A stretch of 64,000 nt of DNA from Flavobacterium lotistagni (lineage in GTDB: Bacteria > Bacteroidota > Bacteroidia > Flavobacteriales > Flavobacteriaceae), in the NCBI RefSeq assembly GCF_011392125.1, contig NZ_JAAJBU010000003.1, positions 1 through 64,000 on the forward strand, in the 5' to 3' direction. Both the position numbers and the translations under genes were made by a program. Positions 26,466-34,892 of this stretch are shown piece by piece. Every line of letters begins with the position of its first letter. The stretch's first letter is position 1. Under the pieces are notes generated by a model. That model was not told the origin of the DNA, did no database searches, and was given only the letters and a program-made list of their open reading frames with translations.

Positions 26466-29400
26466 CTAGTCTTCAGGATTATAAATTGGTCTATAGTTAT
26501 AGTGATATTCTTCTAGAATCTCTCCTTGCTTATTTCTGATGATTTTTAGCCTTAATAAATCATCATATTCATAATATTGTGTAAGACGATCATAACCAGT
26601 AAATGAAGTGGGGCCAGTCAAAGGGTCGTATGTTATTGTTTTAATCATTGCTAGCGGAAACAAATCTCTTAGCGAATTTAACCCTACCCTTAAGGCATTT
26701 TCATGTTGTCCGTTTATTCCATGGTCTTTATCTGCGTCCGATAAGGTAGTTAAATTTTCAACTATATTAATTGGGATTTCTGAATAGTTAACGTTTTCGA
26801 TTATTGCAATAGGTTTATTCTGGTTATACCCCCAAATAACAGAAACAGGAATTCCATCGTTTTTTTTGTACTCAAGAACATTTCCTCTATTATCGAAAGT
26901 TGTATAAATAAATTCGCTTTCGAAGTTGTTGTCTCCTTTTCTAAAAAACGATTCCTTTGGCACTAACAATTCAGTCGGATTGTCATAGGCGTAAACTAGT
27001 TTTTTCTCATCTAATATCAATGAGTTTTCCGGTTCTTGCATATTACCTTCAATTTCTTGATTTGTTTCTTGTAAAATTGGAAGTAAGTTTTTGTTAATCA
27101 TTAAATCGCTATCAGGGGTGCCTAGGTCAAAAGGATAATTAAAAGTTTTCAATAACCCAGTTTGCCCTGAATTTGATTTGTATTCTTTTTTTTTGTAGAT
27201 ACTCCCGTTATTTGGGATAGTCCCGCCAATTGTAGGATATTGAACATAATCGTTGGCCTTAATGGTTGAAATTAAACCATTTGTTGTATACAGGGACTCC
27301 TTTTCTTCAATCAGATAATTGTCAGTATATGATCTTTGATATGCTGATGTGAAGGGAAGGAACCAAAAAGTATCTCCCATACCTCCGCATCCAACACATG
27401 GAATATTATAGCTAAAATTTATATTAACGGCATTTACAAAAAGCGAGTTATTAGCGAAGTATCTATACTCTTTCTTTTGTATTATTGAGCCGTCTTCGTT
27501 ATAAACGTTTTTTTCGGTAAGTTTACCACGTGCATAACTCTGGTCTATTTTAGGAGTGAATATGTTTCCAGTACTATGCAAAAGCACTGGATTAATATCT
27601 GGATAGTCTTCATACCCGGAAAACTTATAGTGAGAAAATCCCTTTCCACTAATCTTTTCTATTACATCTGTATATTCTACCTGAGCTCCCATAAAGTTTG
27701 ACATAGAAACCATCGAATTTAACGATCTACAATACATATTTGAACCATTTAATATATTCTGTAAAGGGTGGCTAATTGATTCTAGATTTTTAAAATAAAT
27801 AGGGTTGTAAATCAAATTCCCGCTAGAGGAATTGTCATCAATAGCTTTCTGATATAAGTACTCTTTTGTTTCAGTTGAATTATCGAAAGAGTCTACTATT
27901 TTTTTAATTCTCAAGCCACCGATTGTTCCGGAAGAATTTATAAGTTGATTGTTTTCGTTTAGTTTTTTAGAATAAACATGAGGTTCAAATTCAAATTGTG
28001 TATATCCGCCAGTAGGATATGTTATTTTTGATAAAGTTCCTATCAGTATGTTAGAATTGGTCTGTCTCATCAGGGGTAATTCATTTGTCCAATAGTTAAC
28101 ATCATTGAAGTTCACTGTAAATTTGAAAGGCAGATTATTATAGTATCCCAACGCATCTGTTTGCATCTCAAGAAAGCTTGGCAGAAAGTAGCCATTATAG
28201 TCAAATTTGTATTTCTTTGTCCCATTAAAGTTCAATCCACTAAGAAAAAGCCTTATTCCAGAGGTATCTATATAGTCAAAGTTTACTTGAATTTCATTAT
28301 CTGAATTGTCACTGATTACAATATCTGTGAGCTTTTTGTTTTTTATTAAATCCCATAATGGAGTAGAAGTCGGTATATTATTATCTGTAACTAAGTCCGG
28401 ATTCTTAAATAAAAAATATAGGTCTACATTATTTGAAGTATAAGTTCCATAATAGGTTTCTGTTCTATTATCGATTAGCGAATTTCCGCCTCTGGTGTAT
28501 TTTAACGCATTTTCAACTAAAGTTGAATTAAATTCTATTTCTGCACCAGATATACACTTAATTTTCTTAAGATAGCAGGGCAAAATCAATTGTCCTGGGG
28601 CACTAAAACCAAATTTATGCCAGTCAATAATACTTGGATTAAAAGTTGATATTGCGGTATTTGATACTGATGGACTGTCGTCATTATAATACATGTTCAC
28701 ATTATAAGAAACACTAAATTTTCCTTGCCATGGTCCTTTTTCGTATTCGAATTCATAAATTTTGTTTTTATAAACATCTACAACTTCCGTAAGATAAAAT
28801 GCACTTGAAATACATCTACTGTCTTTGTTATAAGGCGGCCTTTGAACAGTAATGTTATTAAAAGTTAGCTCAACCTGACTAAAAAGATATCTTGTTCCGT
28901 TATCGTCTACAAGTGTTATTTTTTGGATTACTTTAGGATACCTAATCATAAACGGATTTGTCGAAAGCCCATCAGGGCCTGACGCTGGAACTGAGGGGAC
29001 AGGATAAGAAATATCATTATTCAAATCGCACTCCACTTTGAAGTTTGAATTTGAAAAAACTTTCCACTTGCCGTCTTGTCCGAGAAAAAAATGGCCTGAA
29101 TGCCCCATAAAATTGAAGGTAAATAAATCAGGTTCTAAATCCATCCTCCAATTCTGTTCCCGCCATACCTGCATATAATTCTGAGATGTAAAATTCAAGT
29201 ACGAATTGAAAGCTAAATCATTCAAATAAGCAGGAGTATTCCATTCGGAGGTGTTTAGCTTATTTGCATGATAAAAATATCCTCTCTGAAATATTCCAGG
29301 ATACCAATTACCTCCTCCTATTGAAGTAGGCCATTCTACCAAGTATGGCGTAATCTGTTGATTTATGTCTTTATTATGGAAGAAGTTTAGTTCGTCGAAC

Positions 29401-29726
29401 GCTGTTCCTCTGACCGATCTAGTTATTAAACCACCCGCATTCAAGGCCCAGTTTTGTCCGACCCAGCCCGGCACATCTTCCACCCTCACACCTCTTGGAT
29501 TGTATTCTAAATTTATATCTAATTCAATTCCTCTTTCATTAAATTTATAAATGGGGACTTTTATCTCGGGAGTTCCATTATATAAGCTTACAGGCGTGTC
29601 TCCAAATGAACCAAGCGTTGCGGCATTAGGCGAATGGTAATTCACCATCGGTGATAAATCTGTTTTGAATTGTCCATATAGTGAGACATTAAATAATAGA
29701 AAAAGAATTGCTGCTTTGCTTTTCAT
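26466..29726 (-). CDS. large YD-repeat/RHS companion protein
   Basis: This 1,086-residue protein has a signal peptide (AAILFLLFNVSLYGQ). Its N-terminal region (GDTPVSLYNGTPEIKVPIYK, then LNAGGLITRSVRG) is typical of the long Bacteroidota proteins encoded directly before RHS proteins. The C-terminal region contains YD-type repeats (YEYDDLLRLKIIRNKQGEIL) but no RHS core. It sits 7 bases after the T9SS protein gene and 8 bases before the RHS gene, so all three are co-transcribed. It probably forms part of the same secreted cage or delivery assembly (inference). Confidence 0.87.
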   Translation of the reverse strand: MKSKAAILFLLFNVSLYGQFKTDLSPMVNYHSPNAATLGSFGDTPVSLYNGTPEIKVPIYKFNERGIELDINLEYNPRGVRVEDVPGWVGQNWALNAGGLITRSVRGTAFDELNFFHNKDINQQITPYLVEWPTSIGGGNWYPGIFQRGYFYHANKLNTSEWNTPAYLNDLAFNSYLNFTSQNYMQVWREQNWRMDLEPDLFTFNFMGHSGHFFLGQDGKWKVFSNSNFKVECDLNNDISYPVPSVPASGPDGLSTNPFMIRYPKVIQKITLVDDNGTRYLFSQVELTFNNITVQRPPYNKDSRCISSAFYLTEVVDVYKNKIYEFEYEKGPWQGKFSVSYNVNMYYNDDSPSVSNTAISTFNPSIIDWHKFGFSAPGQLILPCYLKKIKCISGAEIEFNSTLVENALKYTRGGNSLIDNRTETYYGTYTSNNVDLYFLFKNPDLVTDNNIPTSTPLWDLIKNKKLTDIVISDNSDNEIQVNFDYIDTSGIRLFLSGLNFNGTKKYKFDYNGYFLPSFLEMQTDALGYYNNLPFKFTVNFNDVNYWTNELPLMRQTNSNILIGTLSKITYPTGGYTQFEFEPHVYSKKLNENNQLINSSGTIGGLRIKKIVDSFDNSTETKEYLYQKAIDDNSSSGNLIYNPIYFKNLESISHPLQNILNGSNMYCRSLNSMVSMSNFMGAQVEYTDVIEKISGKGFSHYKFSGYEDYPDINPVLLHSTGNIFTPKIDQSYARGKLTEKNVYNEDGSIIQKKEYRYFANNSLFVNAVNINFSYNIPCVGCGGMGDTFWFLPFTSAYQRSYTDNYLIEEKESLYTTNGLISTIKANDYVQYPTIGGTIPNNGSIYKKKEYKSNSGQTGLLKTFNYPFDLGTPDSDLMINKNLLPILQETNQEIEGNMQEPENSLILDEKKLVYAYDNPTELLVPKESFFRKGDNNFESEFIYTTFDNRGNVLEYKKNDGIPVSVIWGYNQNKPIAIIENVNYSEIPINIVENLTTLSDADKDHGINGQHENALRVGLNSLRDLFPLAMIKTITYDPLTGPTSFTGYDRLTQYYEYDDLLRLKIIRNKQGEILEEYHYNYRPIYNPED

Positions 29727-29733
29727 TTTAGGG

Positions 29734-31683
29734 TTATTTATTGTTCTTAATTATTTTTACGCTTTCTTTTCCTTTATCAGTTCTGATGTTGACAATGTAT
29801 ATCCCTTCGGGATAGTTACTCATATTAACTGGTACGGTTCGGCTTTTAATTTCAAATTGCTCTAGAACATGTCCTCCGAGATCGACAACTGTTGCAGATC
29901 CTTTTTCAAATTCGAAACCAATAATGACATTTGTAAAAGCTTTTGTAGGATTTGGGAAAGCTTCAATATTAGCTTTAATTTTACTGGATTTCAATTTGTC
30001 TTTAAGTTTTACAATCCAAAAGTCGCTAAATCCATAATTCCTCATCTTATCCCCTGAAGGCTGCGAGTTCGGCAATTTATCATCATTCATTCCTGCAAGC
30101 CCGCTAAGGAAGTCATTGCCGTTTCCGCTTCCTATGGGCGAATTGTTGTTCAAAAGATTACCTGCTGATGTACTCATGCCCATTTTCAGGCGAGAATCTT
30201 TATTTATGTTATTGGCAGTCTCATTGATTTTGTCAGTAACTTTTTCTATTTTTTCTTTATAGAAAGTATTAACTTCATCATTAAACTGTTTAACCTGATC
30301 ATTTATGTAGGCAGATCCTTCTTCTATTGCTTTTATGTTCTTTCCATTACCAATTTTAAGTGTTTTAGCTGTGGGATACGATTGTTTGTAATTGCCAAAA
30401 GTGCTACCACCTTTTTTTGTAGCATTAGATGCTCCGGCAAGTAAATATCCCCCATCACGGGTTTCTATAACTTTCTTCAAAATGTCTTCTCCGGAACTTC
30501 CAACCGATTTTCGCCAACACTCTTCACCGTTTTCTTTGATTTTTATGGCGACGTAATCATTGATACCCTTATAGTCGGTTACTCCGATCTCTTCTTCACT
30601 TTTTGCAAAACCACCTAGTAAGATTGAGCCATCAGCATTTTCAAAAAGAGAAGTAAGTATGTCAGTTTTTCCGATATCATATGTTTCTTGCCAAAATATC
30701 TCTCCATCTTGTTTCAGTTTTACTACCCAAAAGTCAGAGCCCTTGCCATTGCTGACTCTTTTTTCAAAAGTACTCTCTGAATCAGAGCTACCTGCAAGTA
30801 AAAATCCCTTGTCATGTGATTGATGAATAACTTGTAGCTGATCGTCTCGGTTCCCGCCGATTGTCCTTTGCCATTCAACATTACCTCTTTTATCAAGCTT
30901 AACTATCCAATAATCTCCTACACCAATATTATCTTCTGATTTAACGCCAGATTTTGGCGAGTTTGAATAGCCACCCAAAATATACCCAGAGTCAATAGTC
31001 TGATCCAAACTCCTGAGTTCATCTAAATAAATACCTCCAATAGTTTGCTGCCATTCTATTTTTCCTTCATTGTCTAATTTCAACACCCAATAATCTAAAC
31101 TACCATAACTATCTCTTTGCTTGTCACCTGATTTGTCAGAATCAGATGAACCACCCAAAATATACCCTCCATCTTTTGTTTGACAAATCCTTTGCAATTT
31201 TTCTTGGCCGCTACCTCCAATCGTACGTTGCCATTGCTGTCCACCTCCTGCGTTTAGCTTAATTACCCAGAAATCGTCTAGCCCTTTGCCATCTTCTATT
31301 TTGTATGCGCTTTTATTAGAGTTTGATGTGCCGGCCAATATAAAACCACCATCTATGGTTAGCTCTACACTTTGTAGAAGATCAGTGCCACTTCCTCCAA
31401 AACTCTTTTGCCATTCTAGTTCACCATTTTCGTCCATCTTCCATATCCAATAATCAAGATCACCTTCATTGTCATCTATTTTGTTACCTGAATTCTTAGA
31501 AAGAGAGCTTCCGGCAAGGATGAAACCATAATCGGGCGTGGCTTGGGCATCCATGAGATAGTCGGCGTGTCGTCCACCCAAAGATTTTTCCCATAGAATT
31601 TCTTGACCATAATTCAAGAAAAAAGAAAATAGCATTAGAAACAATAGTTTAGTTCTTTTGTTAGATGTGAGTAATTTATTCAT
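29734..31683 (-). CDS. T9SS-sorted repeat (beta-propeller-like) protein
   Basis: This 649-residue protein starts with a signal peptide. At least seven repeats of about 55 residues follow, each with GGFILAGTSNS-, DFWVIKLNAGG- and WQRTIGGSGQE-like segments, consistent with a beta-propeller. After a coiled-coil/linker region (about 430-540) the C terminus holds a type A T9SS sorting domain: AFPNPTKAFTNVIIGFEF to EGIYIVNIRTDKGKESVKII. It is first in the island's secreted operon. It would be exported across the outer membrane by T9SS and may be the surface anchor or carrier for the two RHS-type proteins (inference). Confidence 0.88.
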   Translation of the reverse strand: MNKLLTSNKRTKLLFLMLFSFFLNYGQEILWEKSLGGRHADYLMDAQATPDYGFILAGSSLSKNSGNKIDDNEGDLDYWIWKMDENGELEWQKSFGGSGTDLLQSVELTIDGGFILAGTSNSNKSAYKIEDGKGLDDFWVIKLNAGGGQQWQRTIGGSGQEKLQRICQTKDGGYILGGSSDSDKSGDKQRDSYGSLDYWVLKLDNEGKIEWQQTIGGIYLDELRSLDQTIDSGYILGGYSNSPKSGVKSEDNIGVGDYWIVKLDKRGNVEWQRTIGGNRDDQLQVIHQSHDKGFLLAGSSDSESTFEKRVSNGKGSDFWVVKLKQDGEIFWQETYDIGKTDILTSLFENADGSILLGGFAKSEEEIGVTDYKGINDYVAIKIKENGEECWRKSVGSSGEDILKKVIETRDGGYLLAGASNATKKGGSTFGNYKQSYPTAKTLKIGNGKNIKAIEEGSAYINDQVKQFNDEVNTFYKEKIEKVTDKINETANNINKDSRLKMGMSTSAGNLLNNNSPIGSGNGNDFLSGLAGMNDDKLPNSQPSGDKMRNYGFSDFWIVKLKDKLKSSKIKANIEAFPNPTKAFTNVIIGFEFEKGSATVVDLGGHVLEQFEIKSRTVPVNMSNYPEGIYIVNIRTDKGKESVKIIKNNK

Positions 31684-31873
31684 GTGATAAGATGAAATTT
31701 CTGTCTTTTAATAAAATACGTTGAGTAAGAACTTAAATTTTGTGTGCAATTTATTGTTAAAATTTAAAACGCAAATTAAGTATTTACACTGAATTTGTTG
31801 CGTATAATTACGTACAAATCTGAAACATTTTGGGAGAATTCAAATACAGATTTTCTGTAGTTAATGTTAAAGT

Positions 31874-33094
31874 CTAAGTTTTTTCATTAAGTTTTTTGCT
31901 CAACATCGCCATCACTTCACTCACTTTTTTCTGGACTACTTTGCCATAACTTTCCTGAGTTACGATCATATTAGAGTGACCTAACAATTCTGATACAATT
32001 TCCATAGGAACATCGTTAAAAAGTAAAATTGTAGAAGCAAATGTTTTGCGTGCAATATGATGGGTTAGTCTCTTTTCAATTCCAGCTAAATCAGCAATCT
32101 CTTTTAGATAAGAATTAAATTTTTGATTACTTATAGTTGGAAATATCCGGTTGTTGTCAGATGAATATTTTTGAATGATTTCCTCAGCTTTGGGAAGAAT
32201 AGGAACAGATATCTGACGTTCCGTTTTCTCTCGCGTCATCTGAATCCAATTCATTCCATCAAAGCCTGTTTGGATATTCTTCTTTTCTAAATTTACCATT
32301 TCATTATAAGCCAATCCGGTATAGCAGCAGAAAATAAATAAGTCTTGGATCACGCCCAATCTGCTCTGCTTAAATATTATTTGTTCGAGTTTTTGAAGTT
32401 CTTCAGTAGTGAGGAAAACAACCTCTTTACGGACAGTTTTTGATTTATAGAATACAAATGGATCTCTTTTCAAATAACCTTCTGAAATGGCTTGTTTTAT
32501 GGGCGTTCTAAGGCGTTGAATAGTCTTGTTGATAGTGATTTGCTCTTGCTTCTTTTCAGTTCTAAGATAGTACTCAAAATCATCAAGAAATTGCAGGCTC
32601 AATTCTTCTAATGGATAATCTGACTTTTTAAATTTCCATTTTATGAAAGCAGCGATATGATTTCCAACATACACGAATTTTGTATAAGTTGATAATTTAA
32701 TACCAGTTCCTATCAGCTTTTTGATTCTGACCAAATACTGTTGGTAATAGGAGTGAAGATGCTCCTTCTTTTTTATTTCTTTGCCAACATACTTGTTGTA
32801 GATGTTTTCAACTGTGCATTCTCCGCCCTCAAGCTGAAACACCAAAGCGATATTATTTATCTTGTTTTTAATTTGTTGGATTTGGGTATTTAGAAATTTT
32901 TGGTTAGCATCTTTCAAGTTGACTTTTTGAAGCTTACTTTCCCAATACTGTGGATTTACAAATAATCCCGTAGTAAATTGTTTCCTTTCTTTGTTGATTG
33001 TAATCCTGCAATTTAAAGGGCATAACCCTTTTTTGTTTGTTTTGTTTGCGCTGACTACAAATAAGATTGTGATTTTGTCTTGGTGCATGTCCAA
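31874..33094 (-). CDS. tyrosine site-specific integrase of the island
   Basis: This 406-residue integrase has the arm-binding N-terminal domain and SAM-like core-binding domain of Bacteroidota element integrases, then the catalytic domain. Catalytic residues seen: HxxR (H346-R349), H373 in LLGHSN and the nucleophile Y383. The position usually held by arginine I reads TGLAYNE, with Ala262; this replacement is known in Bacteroidota integrases such as IntDOT relatives and does not imply inactivity. It lies about 220 bases from the intact tRNA-Asn, whose 3' end is the attachment core, so it is the enzyme expected to integrate and excise the island. The upstream region contains three GGTACC sites (33142-33180). 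Confidence 0.93.
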   Translation of the reverse strand: MDMHQDKITILFVVSANKTNKKGLCPLNCRITINKERKQFTTGLFVNPQYWESKLQKVNLKDANQKFLNTQIQQIKNKINNIALVFQLEGGECTVENIYNKYVGKEIKKKEHLHSYYQQYLVRIKKLIGTGIKLSTYTKFVYVGNHIAAFIKWKFKKSDYPLEELSLQFLDDFEYYLRTEKKQEQITINKTIQRLRTPIKQAISEGYLKRDPFVFYKSKTVRKEVVFLTTEELQKLEQIIFKQSRLGVIQDLFIFCCYTGLAYNEMVNLEKKNIQTGFDGMNWIQMTREKTERQISVPILPKAEEIIQKYSSDNNRIFPTISNQKFNSYLKEIADLAGIEKRLTHHIARKTFASTILLFNDVPMEIVSELLGHSNMIVTQESYGKVVQKKVSEVMAMLSKKLNEKT

Positions 33095-33275
33095 TTGGTT
33101 TAGGGTTAAACAATTGGCATGTCAATTCGATTTTAAAAATGGGTACCTCGAAAATTGTAGTGGGTACCGAATTGGGTACCTTTTCTCCCGAATAATTGTA
33201 TTGAAATTATAAAACTGAGAAAATTATTTCTTGTCGAGAAGCTTTGTGAAGTGCTGAATTTACTAGAAAAATGCA

Positions 33276-33307
33276 ATAAAAAAAGCCCGACATCGCTGTC
33301 AGGCTTT
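33276..33307 (-). terminator. island-borne terminator just inside attR, serving tRNA-Asn
   Basis: On the minus strand an 11-base stem with one G-U pair (AAAGCCTGACA/TGTCGGGCTTT, four-base loop) is followed by a T tract. It begins 10 bases beyond the tRNA-Asn 3' end and belongs to the element, replacing the original terminator now at 8898-8933. Confidence 0.75.
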
Positions 33308-33315
33308 CTGCTTTC

Positions 33316-33343
33316 TGCTCCCCCTCTTGGGCTCGAACCAAGG
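33316..33343. other. attR: tRNA-Asn 3' end, second copy of the 28-bp repeat
   Basis: This is identical to 8935-8962 and lies within the intact tRNA-Asn gene. It starts two bases beyond the discriminator and runs into the T arm. Confidence 0.9.
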
Positions 33344-33391
33344 ACCCTCTGATTAACAGTCAGATGCTCTAACCAACTGAGCTAAGGAGGA
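33318..33391 (-). tRNA. tRNA-Asn (anticodon GTT)
   Basis: The minus strand has acceptor TCCTCCT/AGGGGGA with one G-U pair, anticodon stem CTGAC followed by TGTTAAT (anticodon GTT), T arm CTTGG TTCGAGC CCAAG and discriminator G73 as expected for Asn. CCA is not encoded. It is the integration target of the island and remains intact. Confidence 0.95.
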
Positions 33392-33475
33392 AGGCGTGTT
33401 GCCTTTTAAAGCGGTGCAAATATAATGCGAAAATTATTTTAAGCAAACAAATTGCTGCAAAATTTCAAAAAATTA

Positions 33476-34816
33476 TTATTTGTGGAAAATGGCTTTATAA
33501 ATATCATTACCATTAGCGAATAAAAGTAGCGCAATCAGTAACACAAAACCAACCATTTGAGCATTTTCCATAAATTTATCGCTAGGTTTTCTGCGCGTAA
33601 CCATCTCGTAAATCAAAAACATCACATGACCGCCATCAAGCGCTGGAATTGGCAATAAATTCATCACACCAAGCATAATTGAAAGCAAGGCGGTAATGTT
33701 CCAGAAAGCTTCCCAACTCCAAGTTTTTGGGAAAATATTATAAATAGCGGCAAATCCTCCGACACCTTTATAAGCGCCAGTTTTTGGATTAAAAATGGCT
33801 TTGAGTTGTTTTCCATAACCTTCAATTTGTTCTTTCCCTTTTTCAATGCCGACTGAAAAGGACTCAAAGAAACCATATTCCAGTTTGCTAAATTTGTATA
33901 ACCCTAATTTTTCAAGGCTTTCGATGTCTAGCGAAGCTACAAAGACGCCGAGTTTTCCATCTTCATTAATGACAATGTTTACAGGGATTTCCTTTTCGTT
34001 CCTCAGTACCACGGCCTGAAGTGTTTTGTTCTTGTTTTCCTGAGCAAAGGAAATGACCTGGTCTGCGTATTTGGTTTCAATGCCGTTCAACGATTTTATT
34101 ACGTCTTTAGGTTTTAGGGCAGTCTGATTTGCCGAAGAATCGGGCACTTGACCCACGACAAAAGGTTCTCTCCAATGAACTAGTGGTCTTTGTTTGCCGC
34201 CTAAAACGGTGTTGATCAAATCAATGGGAAGTGCAATGTTTTTTATCGCCCCGTCTCGATCAACCACGACATTTTTGGCAAAAAAAAGTTTGCCGTGCAC
34301 ATCATTGAAGCGAATAACTTTTTCTCCGTCAATAGAAAGAATTTTATCACCAGTTTTAAAACCTAGTTTTTCGCCAATTTCGCTCACTACAACGCCGTCT
34401 TTGAGTTCACTGTTGTTTAGATACAAATCACCATAAAAGAAGGTCATTCCGATGTAAATAACGAAAGCCAAGATGAAGTTAACCGTAACACCTCCAAGCA
34501 TAATAATCAGCCTTTGCCAAGCCGGTTTGGATCGAAATTCCCAAGGTTGCGGCGGCAGTTTCATTTGTTCCTTGTCCATGCTTTCATCAATCATTCCGGA
34601 AATCTTTACATAACCGCCAAGTGGCAACCATCCGATACCATATTCGGTTTCGCCAATTTTCTTTTTGAGTAAAGAATATTTGATATCGAAGAACAAGTAG
34701 AATTTCTCTACGCGGGTTTTGAACATTTTCGCCGGGATAAAATGCCCGAGTTCGTGCAATATAATCAGCAACGACAAGCTCAATAAGAATTGAGATAACT
34801 TAATCAGAATTTCCAT
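33476..34816 (-). CDS. rseP: site-2 protease RseP (M50 zinc metalloprotease)
   Basis: This 446-residue inner-membrane protease has HELGH in its first membrane helix (H22, E23, H26). The second metal-binding segment NLLPIPALDGGH lies near the C terminus, and there are four or more membrane segments. Two PDZ-like stretches lie between them (VVSEIGEKLGFKTGDKILSI and VGQVPDSSANQTALKPKDVI). The family cleaves membrane-bound anti-sigma factors and leftover signal peptides. It is the first core gene right of the island and a single transcription unit on the minus strand, as the next gene upstream ends 76 bases away. Confidence 0.95.
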   Translation of the reverse strand: MEILIKLSQFLLSLSLLIILHELGHFIPAKMFKTRVEKFYLFFDIKYSLLKKKIGETEYGIGWLPLGGYVKISGMIDESMDKEQMKLPPQPWEFRSKPAWQRLIIMLGGVTVNFILAFVIYIGMTFFYGDLYLNNSELKDGVVVSEIGEKLGFKTGDKILSIDGEKVIRFNDVHGKLFFAKNVVVDRDGAIKNIALPIDLINTVLGGKQRPLVHWREPFVVGQVPDSSANQTALKPKDVIKSLNGIETKYADQVISFAQENKNKTLQAVVLRNEKEIPVNIVINEDGKLGVFVASLDIESLEKLGLYKFSKLEYGFFESFSVGIEKGKEQIEGYGKQLKAIFNPKTGAYKGVGGFAAIYNIFPKTWSWEAFWNITALLSIMLGVMNLLPIPALDGGHVMFLIYEMVTRRKPSDKFMENAQMVGFVLLIALLLFANGNDIYKAIFHK

Positions 34817-34892
34817 AAATAGATACAGGTGCTTTTTAAACGCACAAAAGTAAGGTTTTCACCTTACTCTTTTACACCGAGATGCGCGAGGT

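Larger units (their letters stand above)
8935..33343. mobile_element. integrated genomic island at tRNA-Asn, about 24.4 kb
   Basis: The island is bounded by a 28-bp perfect direct repeat (8935-8962 and 33316-33343) made of the tRNA-Asn(GTT) 3' end. The intact tRNA is at the right end and a tyrosine integrase (31874-33094) lies about 220 bases from it, the classic arrangement. Its genes are visibly more AT-rich than the flanks. It carries a candidate defence operon, a replication module (primase-helicase, DUF3871, RecA-like ATPase), a GIY-YIG endonuclease, an XRE regulator, a RadC-like protein and a secreted RHS cargo operon. No conjugation or virion genes are seen, so transfer probably needs a helper. 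Confidence 0.9.

Noticed and set aside
31874..33094. Integrase inactive because arginine I is replaced by Ala262
   Set aside because: Bacteroidota integrases commonly have this TGLAY form and the other catalytic residues (H346, R349, H373, Y383) are intact.
8935..33343. Complete prophage or self-transmissible ICE
   Set aside because: No terminase, portal, capsid, tail, relaxase, VirD4 or VirB4 motif is seen in any product.
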